Source: Myxococcaceae bacterium
Lineage (GTDB): Bacteria > Myxococcota > Myxococcia > Myxococcales > Myxococcaceae
Direction: 5' to 3'
Assembly (NCBI GenBank): GCA_019686135.1
Contig: JADGHL010000012.1
Coordinates: forward strand, 1-64,000
Length of the DNA: 64,000 nt
Position 1 is the stretch's first letter; each line of letters begins with the position of its first letter. Positions 18,154 through 26,501 of the stretch are shown one piece after another. Under the pieces are notes generated by a model. It had not been told where the DNA came from and did not search any database. It saw only the letters and a list, made by a program, of their open reading frames with translations. Made by a program: the position numbers and the translations under genes.

Positions 18154-19722
18154 GTGAGCCGCGCACCGACTGCCTTCCGCTCCCTTCTTCCCATCGCCGT
18201 CGCGTTCACCCTGATCGCCCGCACCGGGAACGCCGAGCCGCTCGTCCTGGAGGGCGAAGTGCCCGACGACGGCGCGGCGTTCTTCTCCTTGCCCTTCGAG
18301 GTCCCGGCCGGGACGAAGGAGATCGAAGTCCGTCACGACGATCTCTCCGACCAGAACATCCTCGACTGGGGGCTCGAAGACCCAAAGCGCTTCCGGGGCT
18401 GGGGTGGTGGGAACACCGAGCCGGCGATCGTCGGAGAGGCGGCGGCGTCGCGCAGCTATCTGCCGGGGCCGCTGCCGGCGGGCACGTGGAAGGTGATCGT
18501 GGGCAAGGCGAAGATCGTCGACCCGCCCGCGCGCTACCACGTCGAAGTCGAGTTGCGCGGTGCGCCCACCCTCGCTCCCCAAACGGAACGCACGCCCTAT
18601 GTGCCTTCGCCACCGCTGAAGACCGGCGCGCGCTGGTACGCGGGCGACTTCCACGTCCACTCCTGGCAGAGCGGCGACGCGCACCCCACGCTGGATGAGA
18701 TCGCCGCGTTCGCGAAGAGCCGCGGGCTCGACTTCGTGGCGATCTCGGATCACAACACCGTCGCGCAGCTGGACTACCTGGTCGACGCGCAGTCACGCAG
18801 CCCCGATGTGCTGTTGATGCCCTCGGTGGAGTTCACCACCTACGCGGGCCACGCCAACGGGATCGGCGCCACGCGCTTCGTCGACTTCCGGCTGGCCGCG
18901 CAGGACGGCGGAATCGATGAGGCCGTGCGCCAGTTCCACGAGATGGGCGCGCTGTTCTCCGTGAACCACCCCGCGCTCGACCTCGGGACGCTGTGCATCG
19001 GGTGCAAGTGGGACCAGCCGCTCGATCCGCGGCAGATCGACGCGGTGGAGATCGAGACCGGCGGCTACGAGCAGGCGGGCGTGATCTTCCTGATTCCTGC
19101 GATGCAGTTCTGGGAGTCCGTGCTCCGGGTGAGGCCGCACACGCCGGCGATCGGCGGGAGCGACGATCACCTGGGCGGCGCGGGGGCCGATCCCGGCGAC
19201 AGCCCGATCGGCTCGCCCACGACGCTGGTGTGGGCCTCCGAGCTGTCGGCGGAGGCGATCCTCGATGGGATCCGCGCGGGGCGGACCGTCGTGAAGACGC
19301 AGGGCCCGGACGACCCGATGGTCGACCTTCGCGCCGGCGACGCGCGCGTGGGCGACACGGTGACGGGCAACGCTGCGCGGGGAGATCAAATCAAGCTCAC
19401 TGCGGTCATCACCGGCGCCGCCGGGCAACAGGCGCGCCTGGTCCGGAACGGCAAGGCGGAAGCGCCATTCGACGTGACGAGCGATCCGTTCACGTGGGAG
19501 CAGGAGGTAAGCCCGCCGGACTCCGGGGGTCAGGAGGATCGCTACCGGATCGAAGTGCTGGTCGACGGGAAGCCGCGGACGATCACCAGCCACCTCTACG
19601 TGGCGGCCGCGCCGCCCGAACCGGAACCGGGCTCCGAGGGCTGCGGGTGCGGCGTCGCGCCCGGCACGGCGATGGGCTGGGCGGTGGTGATGATGTTGAT
19701 GCGACGGCGGCGGGCGAGCTGA
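18154..19722 (+). CDS. CehA/McbA-type PHP metallohydrolase with MYXO-CTERM-like tail
   Basis: A 522-residue exported protein. After a signal peptide (FRSLLPIAVAFTLIARTGNA) comes a beta domain, then a PHP phosphoesterase-type domain with metal ligands in GDFHVHS, AISDHNT, SVNHPA and GGSDDHLG. It resembles CehA/McbA family hydrolases. The C-terminus has a Pro/Glu linker, GCGCG, a hydrophobic segment (GTAMGWAVVMMLM) and RRRR, the layout of a MYXO-CTERM sorting signal, so the protein is probably processed and anchored at the outer surface. GTG start. A heptamer array begins 2 nt after the stop. Confidence 0.85.
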   Translation: MSRAPTAFRSLLPIAVAFTLIARTGNAEPLVLEGEVPDDGAAFFSLPFEVPAGTKEIEVRHDDLSDQNILDWGLEDPKRFRGWGGGNTEPAIVGEAAASRSYLPGPLPAGTWKVIVGKAKIVDPPARYHVEVELRGAPTLAPQTERTPYVPSPPLKTGARWYAGDFHVHSWQSGDAHPTLDEIAAFAKSRGLDFVAISDHNTVAQLDYLVDAQSRSPDVLLMPSVEFTTYAGHANGIGATRFVDFRLAAQDGGIDEAVRQFHEMGALFSVNHPALDLGTLCIGCKWDQPLDPRQIDAVEIETGGYEQAGVIFLIPAMQFWESVLRVRPHTPAIGGSDDHLGGAGADPGDSPIGSPTTLVWASELSAEAILDGIRAGRTVVKTQGPDDPMVDLRAGDARVGDTVTGNAARGDQIKLTAVITGAAGQQARLVRNGKAEAPFDVTSDPFTWEQEVSPPDSGGQEDRYRIEVLVDGKPRTITSHLYVAAAPPEPEPGSEGCGCGVAPGTAMGWAVVMMLMRRRRAS

Positions 19723-19723
19723 C

Positions 19724-19751
19724 GGCCTGCCGTCTTCCGTCTACCGTCTGC
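19724..19751 (+). repeat. CGTCTNC heptamer array 2
   Basis: Four in-phase units GGCCTGC, CGTCTTC, CGTCTAC, CGTCTGC begin 2 nt after the PHP hydrolase stop codon. They match the arrays at 17539 and 62966 in unit, orientation and position relative to a stop codon. Confidence 0.72.
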
Positions 19752-19858
19752 AGCAAACCGCGCGGTGTTGGCTCTGGGGCGCGGCCACCTGGGTACGGAC
19801 GCTGGATCGCCGCGCGGCGCTGCGGGCTTTGTCCCGCGGGGAGCCGCAAAGCGTGACC

Positions 19859-19937
19859 GGCAACAAGTCTTCCCCGGGTGGCGGACCCTTCATGTGCAAG
19901 CTCCTGGGTCCTGGCACCCCGGGGAAGATTTGTCGCC
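19859..19937 (-). repeat. ~80-bp inverted-end element, copy A
   Basis: The ends GGCAACAAGTCTTCCCC and GGGGAAGATTTGTCGCC are near-perfect inverted repeats. The interior, read on the minus strand, shares TTGCACATGAAGG-GTCCGCC-ACC with copy C. It sits between the ends of a plus-strand and a minus-strand gene. Copies B and C are at 48902 and 60816. It could be a miniature mobile element or a structured RNA. Confidence 0.65.
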
Positions 19938-20181
19938 AGCATGTCCAGCCACCGGGGACCGTCACGCCCATTGAGCTGGCTCGATCGCATCCTCGAATTC
20001 GTGCGCCACCTGTTGGCCGGTTCCGATGCCGGACTGGCGCGCCCTCCCCTGCCGAGCGCGGCGGGTCCACCATCCCTTACCGGCTCGCGAGTGTACGCGT
20101 TGCTGTTGCGCCGGTGAGCCGCACCGAGCCTGCGACCGTGAGGGACGGCGGGCTGACGCGGTCGCCGGTACGTCCTTGCCG
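19938..20181. other. Intergenic sequence without a convincing gene
   Basis: Between copy A of the inverted-end element and the zinc-ribbon gene no gene was accepted. A plus-strand frame from 19941 to 20117 could encode a 58-residue peptide with a helical stretch (SWLDRILEFVRHLLAG), but it has no ribosome binding site and begins at the element edge. Confidence 0.4.
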
Positions 20182-20544
20182 CTATGAGAGTCCCTGGCCG
20201 GCGGCTCCGAAGTCGAGCTCGAGGACCTGGACGTCCCGGCGCGGCGCTTTCGCCCGGGTGGTCTCGGCGCGGCAGCTCCGGCACCAGGACTGCGGGCGCA
20301 CCTCGCCGTTCACCTTCCGGGTCCCGAAATCGCGATCGACCGGCCCGGAGTGACCGCAGCGGGGACAGGTCGTCCACTTCGGACGCACCGCCTGAAGCTG
20401 CTTCATCGCCTCCGCCCGCCGCCCGTACTCGATGACCAGCGCGAGCGCCCGGTGGAAGGCGGAGACGTTCGGCCTCCGCGAAGGCCGCTTCCGCGCGGTC
20501 CGCTTCGCCCAGCTGAACAGGTCCTCTCCCTGCGTCGTGTGCAT
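20182..20544 (-). CDS. Small zinc-ribbon protein
   Basis: A 120-residue basic protein. The N-terminal half is helical (GRRAEAMKQLQAVRPKW); the C-terminal half has a four-Cys zinc ribbon, CPRCGH and WCRSCR, about 30 residues apart. Signal peptide and membrane segments are absent. Zinc ribbons of this size usually bind nucleic acid or act in protein contacts; nothing points to a specific role. No operon partner is evident, though the beta-barrel gene lies 67 bp upstream on the same strand. Confidence 0.62.
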   Translation of the reverse strand: MHTTQGEDLFSWAKRTARKRPSRRPNVSAFHRALALVIEYGRRAEAMKQLQAVRPKWTTCPRCGHSGPVDRDFGTRKVNGEVRPQSWCRSCRAETTRAKAPRRDVQVLELDFGAAGQGLS

Positions 20545-20611
20545 GCCGCCTCCTGTCGACCAGGAGACGAATACAACGCAGGGCTGACACTGAACGGATG
20601 TTGCGCCGGGA

Positions 20612-21208
20612 TCAGGGCGTGTAGAGCGTGACCGCCAGCTGCGGGTTGACCGTCCCGAAGGTGATGACCGTCTGGGAGGTGGACCCGAACTGGCCGGCGT
20701 TGGCGCTCACGCTGGCGATCGACACGCCCGCTGCCATCGACCCGCTCACCGAGAGGAAGCGGACGGGCCAGTACTCCAGCCCAGCGCCACCGTTGATCCC
20801 CACCTGCAGGGATTCGCCGATCACGACCTGGTTCAGGTAGCTGTACGGCAGCCACCCGAAGTTGAGGCGGCCGACGCCGAACGGACGCACCGGCCAGCTG
20901 GCGGTGCCGAAGTAGTACTGCCCCGCCGCACCGAAGCCGAGGGAGATCGACGTGGTGCTCGCCGCATGCGAGAGGCTGAGCCCGGCGTCGAGGTCGAGCG
21001 CCAGCGCGTCGGACGCGAAGAACCGCAGGCCCACCGAGGGGACCTGGATGCTGTCGCCCTTCATGGCGAAGCGCAGCCCCCACTTGCCCGCCACGGGACC
21101 CGGAAGGTTCGCGGTCGCCTCCGCGTCCGAAGCCGCCAGCGCGCTCGAGCCAGCGAAAAGAGAGCACCCCACCGCGAGGGACATCACCAACCGGGGAAAA
21201 GTTTGCAT
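20612..21208 (-). CDS. Outer-membrane beta-barrel protein
   Basis: A 198-residue protein with a Sec signal peptide (MSLAVGCSLFAGSSALA). The mature chain alternates hydrophobic and polar residues in about eight strands (SVGLRFFASDALALDLDAGL, SISLGFGAAGQYYFG, GVGRLNFGWLPYSYLN) and ends in VTLYTP. This matches small OmpW/OmpX-like or myxobacterial outer-membrane barrels. It follows the M20 peptidase gene by 24 bp on the same strand and may be co-transcribed. Ligand or function unknown. Confidence 0.72.
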   Translation of the reverse strand: MQTFPRLVMSLAVGCSLFAGSSALAASDAEATANLPGPVAGKWGLRFAMKGDSIQVPSVGLRFFASDALALDLDAGLSLSHAASTTSISLGFGAAGQYYFGTASWPVRPFGVGRLNFGWLPYSYLNQVVIGESLQVGINGGAGLEYWPVRFLSVSGSMAAGVSIASVSANAGQFGSTSQTVITFGTVNPQLAVTLYTP

Positions 21209-21232
21209 ACCCCGGTTCAGGCCGCCGACGCC

Positions 21233-22849
21233 TCAGGGCTGTACCGCGAGCCGGAGCACCGCTTCGGACAGCATCTGCGCGAGCAGCCCGAGGTGGTCGA
21301 CCGAAATCCACTCGTCCGCCCCGTGCGCCGTGACCGGATCGCCCGGGAACCCGGGGCCGAAGTCGACGGCGCCGTCGAAGAGGCGCGCGTAGGTGCCGCC
21401 GCGGATCGACCTGGGCTTCGCGTCTTCTCCACCGCGGTACTGCTTGTAGATGGCGGTCAGCGTCTCCACGAGCGGGCCGCTCGTGTCGGCGAGGTGCGGA
21501 TCGCCGATGTGGCGTGAACCGACCACCTCCGTCACCGCGCCGGCGGTGTGGTCGGAGATCGCCTTCGCCGCCGCGTCGAGCGACGCCGCGAACGTGGCGT
21601 TGTCCCGTCCCTGCGGCCTCCGCATGTTGACGGCGAGGGTGGCCACCGCCTCGTTCGTCCCCGGCTTGCGCTCCACGCGCAGCACGTTCGGCGAGACGAC
21701 CAGGGGGCCCATGAATTCGTCCTCGTAGAAGACGCCGAGCTTCTTTCCGCGGTGATCGCCGTCGAAGTGCTCGGCCACCTCGCGGAGGAGGCGCCCGAAC
21801 GGCGTCTCGCGCACGTCCAGCTTCACCGCGAGCGCGGCGAGATCCCACAGCGCATTGTGACCCTGCTCGGCGACCGACGAGTGCACCGGCTTTCCGTGGG
21901 TGGTGACGATCAGCTCGCCGTCCTTCAGCGCCACGTCCGCGTGGAAGTCCTGGCGCGACCGGCTGAGTTCGTCGATCGCGGTGTGCACCCGTTTCAGCGC
22001 CGCGTCCTCCTTCAGCCCGGACAAAAACAGCGTCATCCTCGCCTCGCCCGGCACCTGGGTGAGGAACTCGCCGGCGGCCATGTCCGTCACGGTGAAGCGC
22101 CCGTCCTTCGGGCCCGCTTCGTTCTTCTGGGTCGCCGTCAGCGTCCACGCGACGAACCCCGACTGGCCGGCGATGACCGGGAAGCCCGCGTCGACCGAGA
22201 TGGTGTGCTCGGCCTTCGGCGCGGATTTCGCGTACGCCATCATCGCGTCCCAGCCGTTCTCCTCGCTGGTGCCGATGATGATCCGCACTTGTCCGTCCGG
22301 CGTCACGCCCGCCGCCTTCGCCGCCGCGAGAGAGACCAGCGCCGCCGCCAACGGGCCCTTGTCGTCGTCCGCGCCACGGCCGATCAGCTTCCCGTCCTCG
22401 ACCACGGCGTCGAACGGATCGTGCGTCCACTCGTGCCGGGGCGCCGGCACCACGTCGCCGTGGAACACGAACGCCAGCTTCACCGGCCCCTTTCCCCGGG
22501 CGAGCTCGAAGACGTCGTTCTTCCCGATCGCGCGGAAGGAGAAGCCGTGCTGCGCTGCCCAGCGGCGGAGGAAGGCGCTCATCTTCTTCAGCTCGACCGG
22601 GTGGCGCTGCGAGTCCGCGCTCACGGTCTGAAAAGAGATGAGCGTCTTCGCCAGCGGCACGATCTCGTCCTGCGCGCAGGTCTTCACCAGCGTCTGGTAA
22701 CGCTGCTGCGGCGTAGTGGTGCCGTCCGCCCCAAGGCGCTTCGCGGCAGCGGCGATCCCGCCCCGGCACAGGGGATCGGACGAAGCGGAGGCGGTGAACG
22801 AGAGCAACGGGAGGAGGACGAGCGCGGCGCGGAGCATGAGCTGCTTCAT
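21233..22849 (-). CDS. Exported M20-family dipeptidase-like metallopeptidase
   Basis: A 538-residue protein with a signal peptide (MLRAALVLLPLLSFTASASS). The M20 di-zinc site is visible: His in FVFHGDVVPA, bridging Asp in GRGADDDKGP, the Glu-Glu pair in GTSEENGW, Asp in SVDAGFPV, and the late His in TAHGADEW. The length and inserted lid domain fit the PepV/Sapep branch rather than ArgE/DapE. It should cleave dipeptides or small amidated substrates in the periplasm. The ATG at 22849 gives the signal peptide; longer upstream reading lacks one. Confidence 0.85.
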   Translation of the reverse strand: MKQLMLRAALVLLPLLSFTASASSDPLCRGGIAAAAKRLGADGTTTPQQRYQTLVKTCAQDEIVPLAKTLISFQTVSADSQRHPVELKKMSAFLRRWAAQHGFSFRAIGKNDVFELARGKGPVKLAFVFHGDVVPAPRHEWTHDPFDAVVEDGKLIGRGADDDKGPLAAALVSLAAAKAAGVTPDGQVRIIIGTSEENGWDAMMAYAKSAPKAEHTISVDAGFPVIAGQSGFVAWTLTATQKNEAGPKDGRFTVTDMAAGEFLTQVPGEARMTLFLSGLKEDAALKRVHTAIDELSRSRQDFHADVALKDGELIVTTHGKPVHSSVAEQGHNALWDLAALAVKLDVRETPFGRLLREVAEHFDGDHRGKKLGVFYEDEFMGPLVVSPNVLRVERKPGTNEAVATLAVNMRRPQGRDNATFAASLDAAAKAISDHTAGAVTEVVGSRHIGDPHLADTSGPLVETLTAIYKQYRGGEDAKPRSIRGGTYARLFDGAVDFGPGFPGDPVTAHGADEWISVDHLGLLAQMLSEAVLRLAVQP

Positions 22850-22986
22850 ATGTGATCCGCGCCGACACCGCGCCACCGGACACGCAGAGCACCGGTTCGT
22901 TCGGGGGGCCACCGGGCGGACGCGCACCGGGAAGAGAACCTCGAGCTGCCGATGCGCTCCGCGATGGCGAGCGCCCCACAACTACT

Positions 22987-23961
22987 TCAGCGCGCGCTCT
23001 CCAGCAGCTTGACGAGGCGGTCCATCTTCCGGGAGTCCCGATCCATCATCCTGCGGAGCTGTTCATCAGCACGCAGCTGGATGACCTCCCACGCCCGGCG
23101 GATCGCCCGGGCTTCGGCGATCGCCTCAGCGCGCTGGGTGGGATCGGCGTCCTCCTCCATCGCCTCCTCCAGGTTGTTGCAGGTGGTGCCTACCTGAGCG
23201 AACAGGTTGCGGGCGAATCGATCGGCCATGTAGTCCGAGAGGTCGATCGGTGCGATCTTCTTCGCCTCGAGATCCATCGCCCAGTCCCGGAGTTGATTGA
23301 GGAACTGGATCGACGCTTCGAAGTCGTCGCGCTCGTCGTCGTCGAGCTTGCTTCCGAGCTCGTCGATCTTCGCAAAGAGCGACCGGCCCACGTCCAGAGC
23401 CGCCGCGCGCTCCTCGTCGGTGGCAGACGGATCGCGCGCGAAGAAGAGCAACGCGCTCGCGCGCCATGTGGAACCAAGCGCCTCGACCGCATCGTCGACG
23501 CTGCTGATCTCGCCGCCGTCCTCCCCGTCTGAATCGCCCTCCTCTTCATCATCCCCGCCGCCGGACCACTTGTTTTTGACCGCGGCGTACCAGCGATCGA
23601 ACACGTCGCTGGTGGGCTTCTTGATGGCATCGAGCGCGGCCCGGGCCTCGTTCCGCAGCTCCTGCGCCTTCTCCGCGTCGCCGCCTTCGTCGTGATCCGG
23701 GTGTTCTTCGAAGTCCTCCAGCGCCAGCTCCGCGGCGTACATCATCAACCGGAGGAGCGCCTCTTCGTCGCGGACCTTCTTGCGCTTGCCGCTCTTTTTG
23801 CGCAGCGCCGTCGCCGCGCGAAGCACCGCGTGCGGATCCCAGCGCACCGCACCGTAGAGCGTGCGCAGCGTGTCATCCTTGATGTGCGCGAGCTCCGGCG
23901 CGTCGGGAGAGGCCATCTCGGAGAGCTCATCCAGCAGATTCTCCAGTTCCTGATCGTCCAT
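22987..23961 (-). CDS. Acidic hypothetical protein
   Basis: A 324-residue soluble protein that is strongly acidic and helical. A very acidic linker (GGGDDEEEGDSDGEDGGE) separates an N-terminal helical part from a C-terminal helical part ending in ADEQLRRMMDRDSRKMDRLVKLLESAR. There are no membrane segments or catalytic motifs. An AGGAGGA box 5 nt before ATG fixes the start. It has no same-strand neighbour closer than the M20 gene 137 bp downstream. Function unknown. Confidence 0.72.
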   Translation of the reverse strand: MDDQELENLLDELSEMASPDAPELAHIKDDTLRTLYGAVRWDPHAVLRAATALRKKSGKRKKVRDEEALLRLMMYAAELALEDFEEHPDHDEGGDAEKAQELRNEARAALDAIKKPTSDVFDRWYAAVKNKWSGGGDDEEEGDSDGEDGGEISSVDDAVEALGSTWRASALLFFARDPSATDEERAAALDVGRSLFAKIDELGSKLDDDERDDFEASIQFLNQLRDWAMDLEAKKIAPIDLSDYMADRFARNLFAQVGTTCNNLEEAMEEDADPTQRAEAIAEARAIRRAWEVIQLRADEQLRRMMDRDSRKMDRLVKLLESAR

Positions 23962-24115
23962 GGGTCCTCCTGAGGACGCCGCGACCATAGCAGAGCCCCT
24001 CACACCCGACCTCGGGAATCCGGGAACAAGGCTCCCTTCCGCGTGTTCACCGGATCAGCGAAGGTTGACGGATGAGCCCCCGTCTGAAACGGGTGTCCTC
24101 GAAGGAGAACGCGAC

Positions 24116-24817
24116 GTGATTCCCCAGGTGAATCCCTCCCAGGCGGTCGCCACGCACGTGGAGCGCTCGGTCGCGAGGTTCATGGCCGGCGTGTACCGAT
24201 GGATGTTCGCCGGGCTGGTCGTCACCGCGGGTGTGGCGCTCTACACGGCGAGCAGCCTCGCCGTGCTCCAGTTCGTCTACAACCTGCGCTGGGTGTTCTA
24301 CCTCGCCACGTTCGCGTTGGTGGTTGTGCTCTCCGCGTTGGCGCACCGGCTTTCAGGTTTTGTGGCCGGCGTATTGTTCCTCGCCTACGCGGCGCTGACC
24401 GGGCTCATCTTCTCGTTCATCTTCGTCGTCTACGAGCTGGGCTCGGTGTGGCAGGCGTTCTTGCTCACCGGCGGCGCGTTCCTCGCGCTCAGCATCTATG
24501 GGACGGTGACGAAGCGGAACCTCGACGCGTGGAGCACCTTCCTGGTGATGGGGCTGATCGGCGTGGTGCTCGCCGGCCTGGTGCAGTTGTTCTGGACCAG
24601 CCCGGGGTTCTCCTTCGTGGTGTCCTGCGCCTGCGTGGTCGTCTTCGCGGGCCTCACCGCGTGGGACACGCAGAAGCTCCGCACCTGGGCCGCGATGACG
24701 GCGATGGAGGGCAGGGAGGGCACGGCGGCGCTCCCGGTCGCGGGCGCGCTGGTCCTCTATCTGGACTTCGTGAACCTCTTCCTCGCGCTGCTGCGGCTGT
24801 TCGGGCGGCGGCGGTAG
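24116..24817 (+). CDS. Bax inhibitor-1/YccA-family membrane protein
   Basis: A 233-residue protein with seven predicted membrane helices and the family signatures: a short N-terminal tail (VERSVARFMAGVYRWMFAGL), SIYGTVTKRNL after helix four, FAGLTAWDTQKLR and the C-terminal LYLDFVNLFLALLRLFG. BI-1/YccA proteins are inner-membrane calcium-leak channels or FtsH modulators. GTG at 24116 follows GAAGGAG at 8 nt spacing. Confidence 0.92.
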   Translation: MIPQVNPSQAVATHVERSVARFMAGVYRWMFAGLVVTAGVALYTASSLAVLQFVYNLRWVFYLATFALVVVLSALAHRLSGFVAGVLFLAYAALTGLIFSFIFVVYELGSVWQAFLLTGGAFLALSIYGTVTKRNLDAWSTFLVMGLIGVVLAGLVQLFWTSPGFSFVVSCACVVVFAGLTAWDTQKLRTWAAMTAMEGREGTAALPVAGALVLYLDFVNLFLALLRLFGRRR

Positions 24818-25071
24818 CGACCGCGAAGAGTGCGCTGGCTTCGTGCCGGCGCGTGGCGGCGTGCTGCGCTCGGATCCCGCGCTGTCGCGGTCGTGGTGCC
24901 GGAGGGCGCGCGGCCTCCCGATGCTCTCCAGGCCCCGGGGTATCGCCGTCGGTCGACGATGGTTCCCGCTGGGTGAAGCGGACGGGCCGGACGAGCGGGT
25001 TTGTGCCGGTGATGGCTGGGGGCCCCGGGGTCGGACATTGAGAGCACGCGGTTCTACGCACGGGACGACGA
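24818..25071. other. Intergenic sequence, nothing recognised
   Basis: No gene, tRNA or repeat was recognised. The stretch precedes two decayed reading frames and may itself be eroded sequence. Confidence 0.4.
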
Positions 25072-25421
25072 ATGCGGCTGCCCCGGCGCCCGATCGCAGC
25101 ACGGGTCGCCGCGGCCCTGGCGCTGGCGGCGTGTAAACGGAGCGGCGGCTCACCCAAGCCTCCGCAGCCTCCGCCCCCGGCCCAACGGCCAACGAACCCG
25201 GCCCGTGCGCCGTTACGCGGGCGCCCCTCTGCGCGGGCGTCCTCAGCCGGGACGATGGTCTCGCGCATTGGAAGGATGCCGCGCGCACGGCATGGCGCCG
25301 CCAGCTCCGTCATGCGCCGGAGCTGCTCCCGGCCGAGGTCGAGCTCTTGCGCGCCCTGGACGAGATGGACCGCGGACGCGATGCGAATCCCGCCTGTCGA
25401 TTGAGCTGCGCGGCGAAGTGA
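25072..25421 (+). pseudogene. Frameshifted small lipoprotein
   Basis: The first frame gives a good lipoprotein signal (MRLPRRPIAARVAAALALAAC) and a Pro-rich linker, then becomes Arg/Ser-rich nonsense. From about 25160 another frame (one base deleted relative to the first) reads APGPTANEPGPC, CAGVLSRDDGLAHWKDAA, AEVELLRALDEMDRG and ends at a stop, a much more protein-like sequence that has no start codon of its own. A one-base loss near the C-run at about 25168 would join them. It could also be a sequencing indel. Confidence 0.35.
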
Positions 25422-25520
25422 CACGGGACAGCGCGCCCGTCCGGGGACGCCGAAGGTCCCCACCCGATTCCACCTACGCTGAGCCGTGCCGCGGCTGCTC
25501 CAACGCTTTGGGATCACGTC

Positions 25521-25855
25521 ATGCTCATCACCTACGAGGGTCGCTGTCACTGCGGTGACGTCCGCTTCCGGTTCCGGAGCGAGCCGGTCACAACCGGGAT
25601 CACGTGCAACTGCACCTTCTGCGACCGGAGGGGCCTGGTGATGTCCACGCGCTGGTACCCGCGCGGCCAAGCTCACTGTGTACCTGTGGGGCGACAGGAT
25701 GGTGAACCACTCCTTCTGTTCGCGCTGCGGCGTGTATCCGTTCATCGACGGGACGAGCGAGCGCACGAACGAATTCCGCATCAACCTGGGCTCGCGTGGA
25801 GGGCATCGACCTGCGGGCGCTCGAGATCACGCGGGTCGACGGGCGCTCGTACTGA
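25521..25855 (+). pseudogene. Frameshifted GFA-family (Mss4-like) protein
   Basis: Three frames together spell a GFA/Mss4-like zinc protein. Frame one gives MLITYEGRCHCGDVRFRF and TCNCTFCDRRG (zinc Cys pairs); frame two gives LTVYLWGDRMVNHSFCSRCG, VYPFIDGTSERTNEFRINLG; frame three gives VEGIDLRALEITRVDGRSY and a stop. The breaks are near 25665 and near 25790 (an extra C in GGCTCGCGTGG). All zinc ligands survive, so decay is recent, or the indels are sequencing errors. Intact homologues are glutathione-dependent formaldehyde-activating-like proteins of mostly unknown substrate. Confidence 0.72.
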
Positions 25856-25896
25856 CGGAGCCCGCGCGCCTGCGACGAAGCTGGACCCCAGAGCAG

Positions 25897-25925
25897 GGCC
25901 CGGGGATGGGTCTCATCCCCGAGCC
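25897..25925. terminator. Hairpin downstream of lipoprotein copy 1
   Basis: GGCCCGGGGAT, loop, ATCCCCGAGCC makes an 11-bp stem with one mismatch, 22 bp past the stop of the first lipoprotein copy. Its counterpart lies at 26453, so it belongs to the duplicated unit. No T-tract follows on the gene strand. Confidence 0.5.
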
Positions 25926-25946
25926 GCTTCGTTCATCGATCGCGCG

Positions 25947-26321
25947 TCACGGGTGACACTGCCCGTCGAGCCCGCACATGCCGTGGCTCGGATCCTGACA
26001 GGCCACCATCGGGCAGAAGTACTTGCACTGGTCCTTGTACGTGGCCACCGCCTTCTGGAACTCCTCGACCGGCCCCCCTGACGCAGAGATCGGGCAGCAG
26101 ACGTCGTCGAGCACGAGCCTGCACTGCAGCATGCTGCCCGCCGGGTTGCAGGACTTCACCACTTCCCGGAGCTTGTCGATGGTCTCCCTCAGGGTCGTGC
26201 AGTCATCGGCCAGCGCCTGCGTCGTGGTCCCGGTCCGGGACGGCACCGCTTCGCTGCCACCACAGGCAGTGAGGAACAGCGCAGCCGCCGAGATCGCCAC
26301 TGACATCGTTGTCTTCATCAT
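25947..26321 (-). CDS. Small Cys-containing lipoprotein, duplicate copy 1
   Basis: A 124-residue lipoprotein (lipobox FLTACGG). The mature part is helical (TLRETIDKLREVVKSCNPAG) with eight further Cys, including DDVCCPIS and a C-terminal MCGLDGQCHP. GGAGGAA lies 7 nt before ATG. It is a close paralogue of the gene just upstream, and both the leader (GGCAAG-CAAGTCTGTCTTTC) and the downstream hairpin are shared, so the whole unit was duplicated in tandem. Function unknown. Confidence 0.8.
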   Translation of the reverse strand: MMKTTMSVAISAAALFLTACGGSEAVPSRTGTTTQALADDCTTLRETIDKLREVVKSCNPAGSMLQCRLVLDDVCCPISASGGPVEEFQKAVATYKDQCKYFCPMVACQDPSHGMCGLDGQCHP

Positions 26322-26452
26322 CGTTGTCTTCCTCCGGGTTCGCGCCGGATGGCTGCCTGCACCGGCGCGCGCCGGAGGATCGGCAAGGCAAGTCTGTCTT
26401 TCGATGTAAGATTTCATGAACAGTCCGGGAGCAGCTTTGCGACATCGACGAA

Positions 26453-26479
26453 GCCCGGGGATGGGTCTCATCCCCGGGC
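26453..26479. terminator. Hairpin downstream of lipoprotein copy 2
   Basis: GCCCGGGGAT, 7-nt loop, ATCCCCGGGC is a perfect 10-bp stem located 22 bp past the stop of the second lipoprotein copy. On the plus strand it is followed by CGTTTTG. Same unit as the hairpin at 25897. Confidence 0.55.
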
Positions 26480-26501
26480 CGTTTTGCTCATCGATTGCGC
26501 G

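Noticed and set aside
19941-20117. Small plus-strand gene of 58 codons
   Set aside because: No ribosome binding site and a start at the border of a repeat element; the helical stretch alone is weak evidence.
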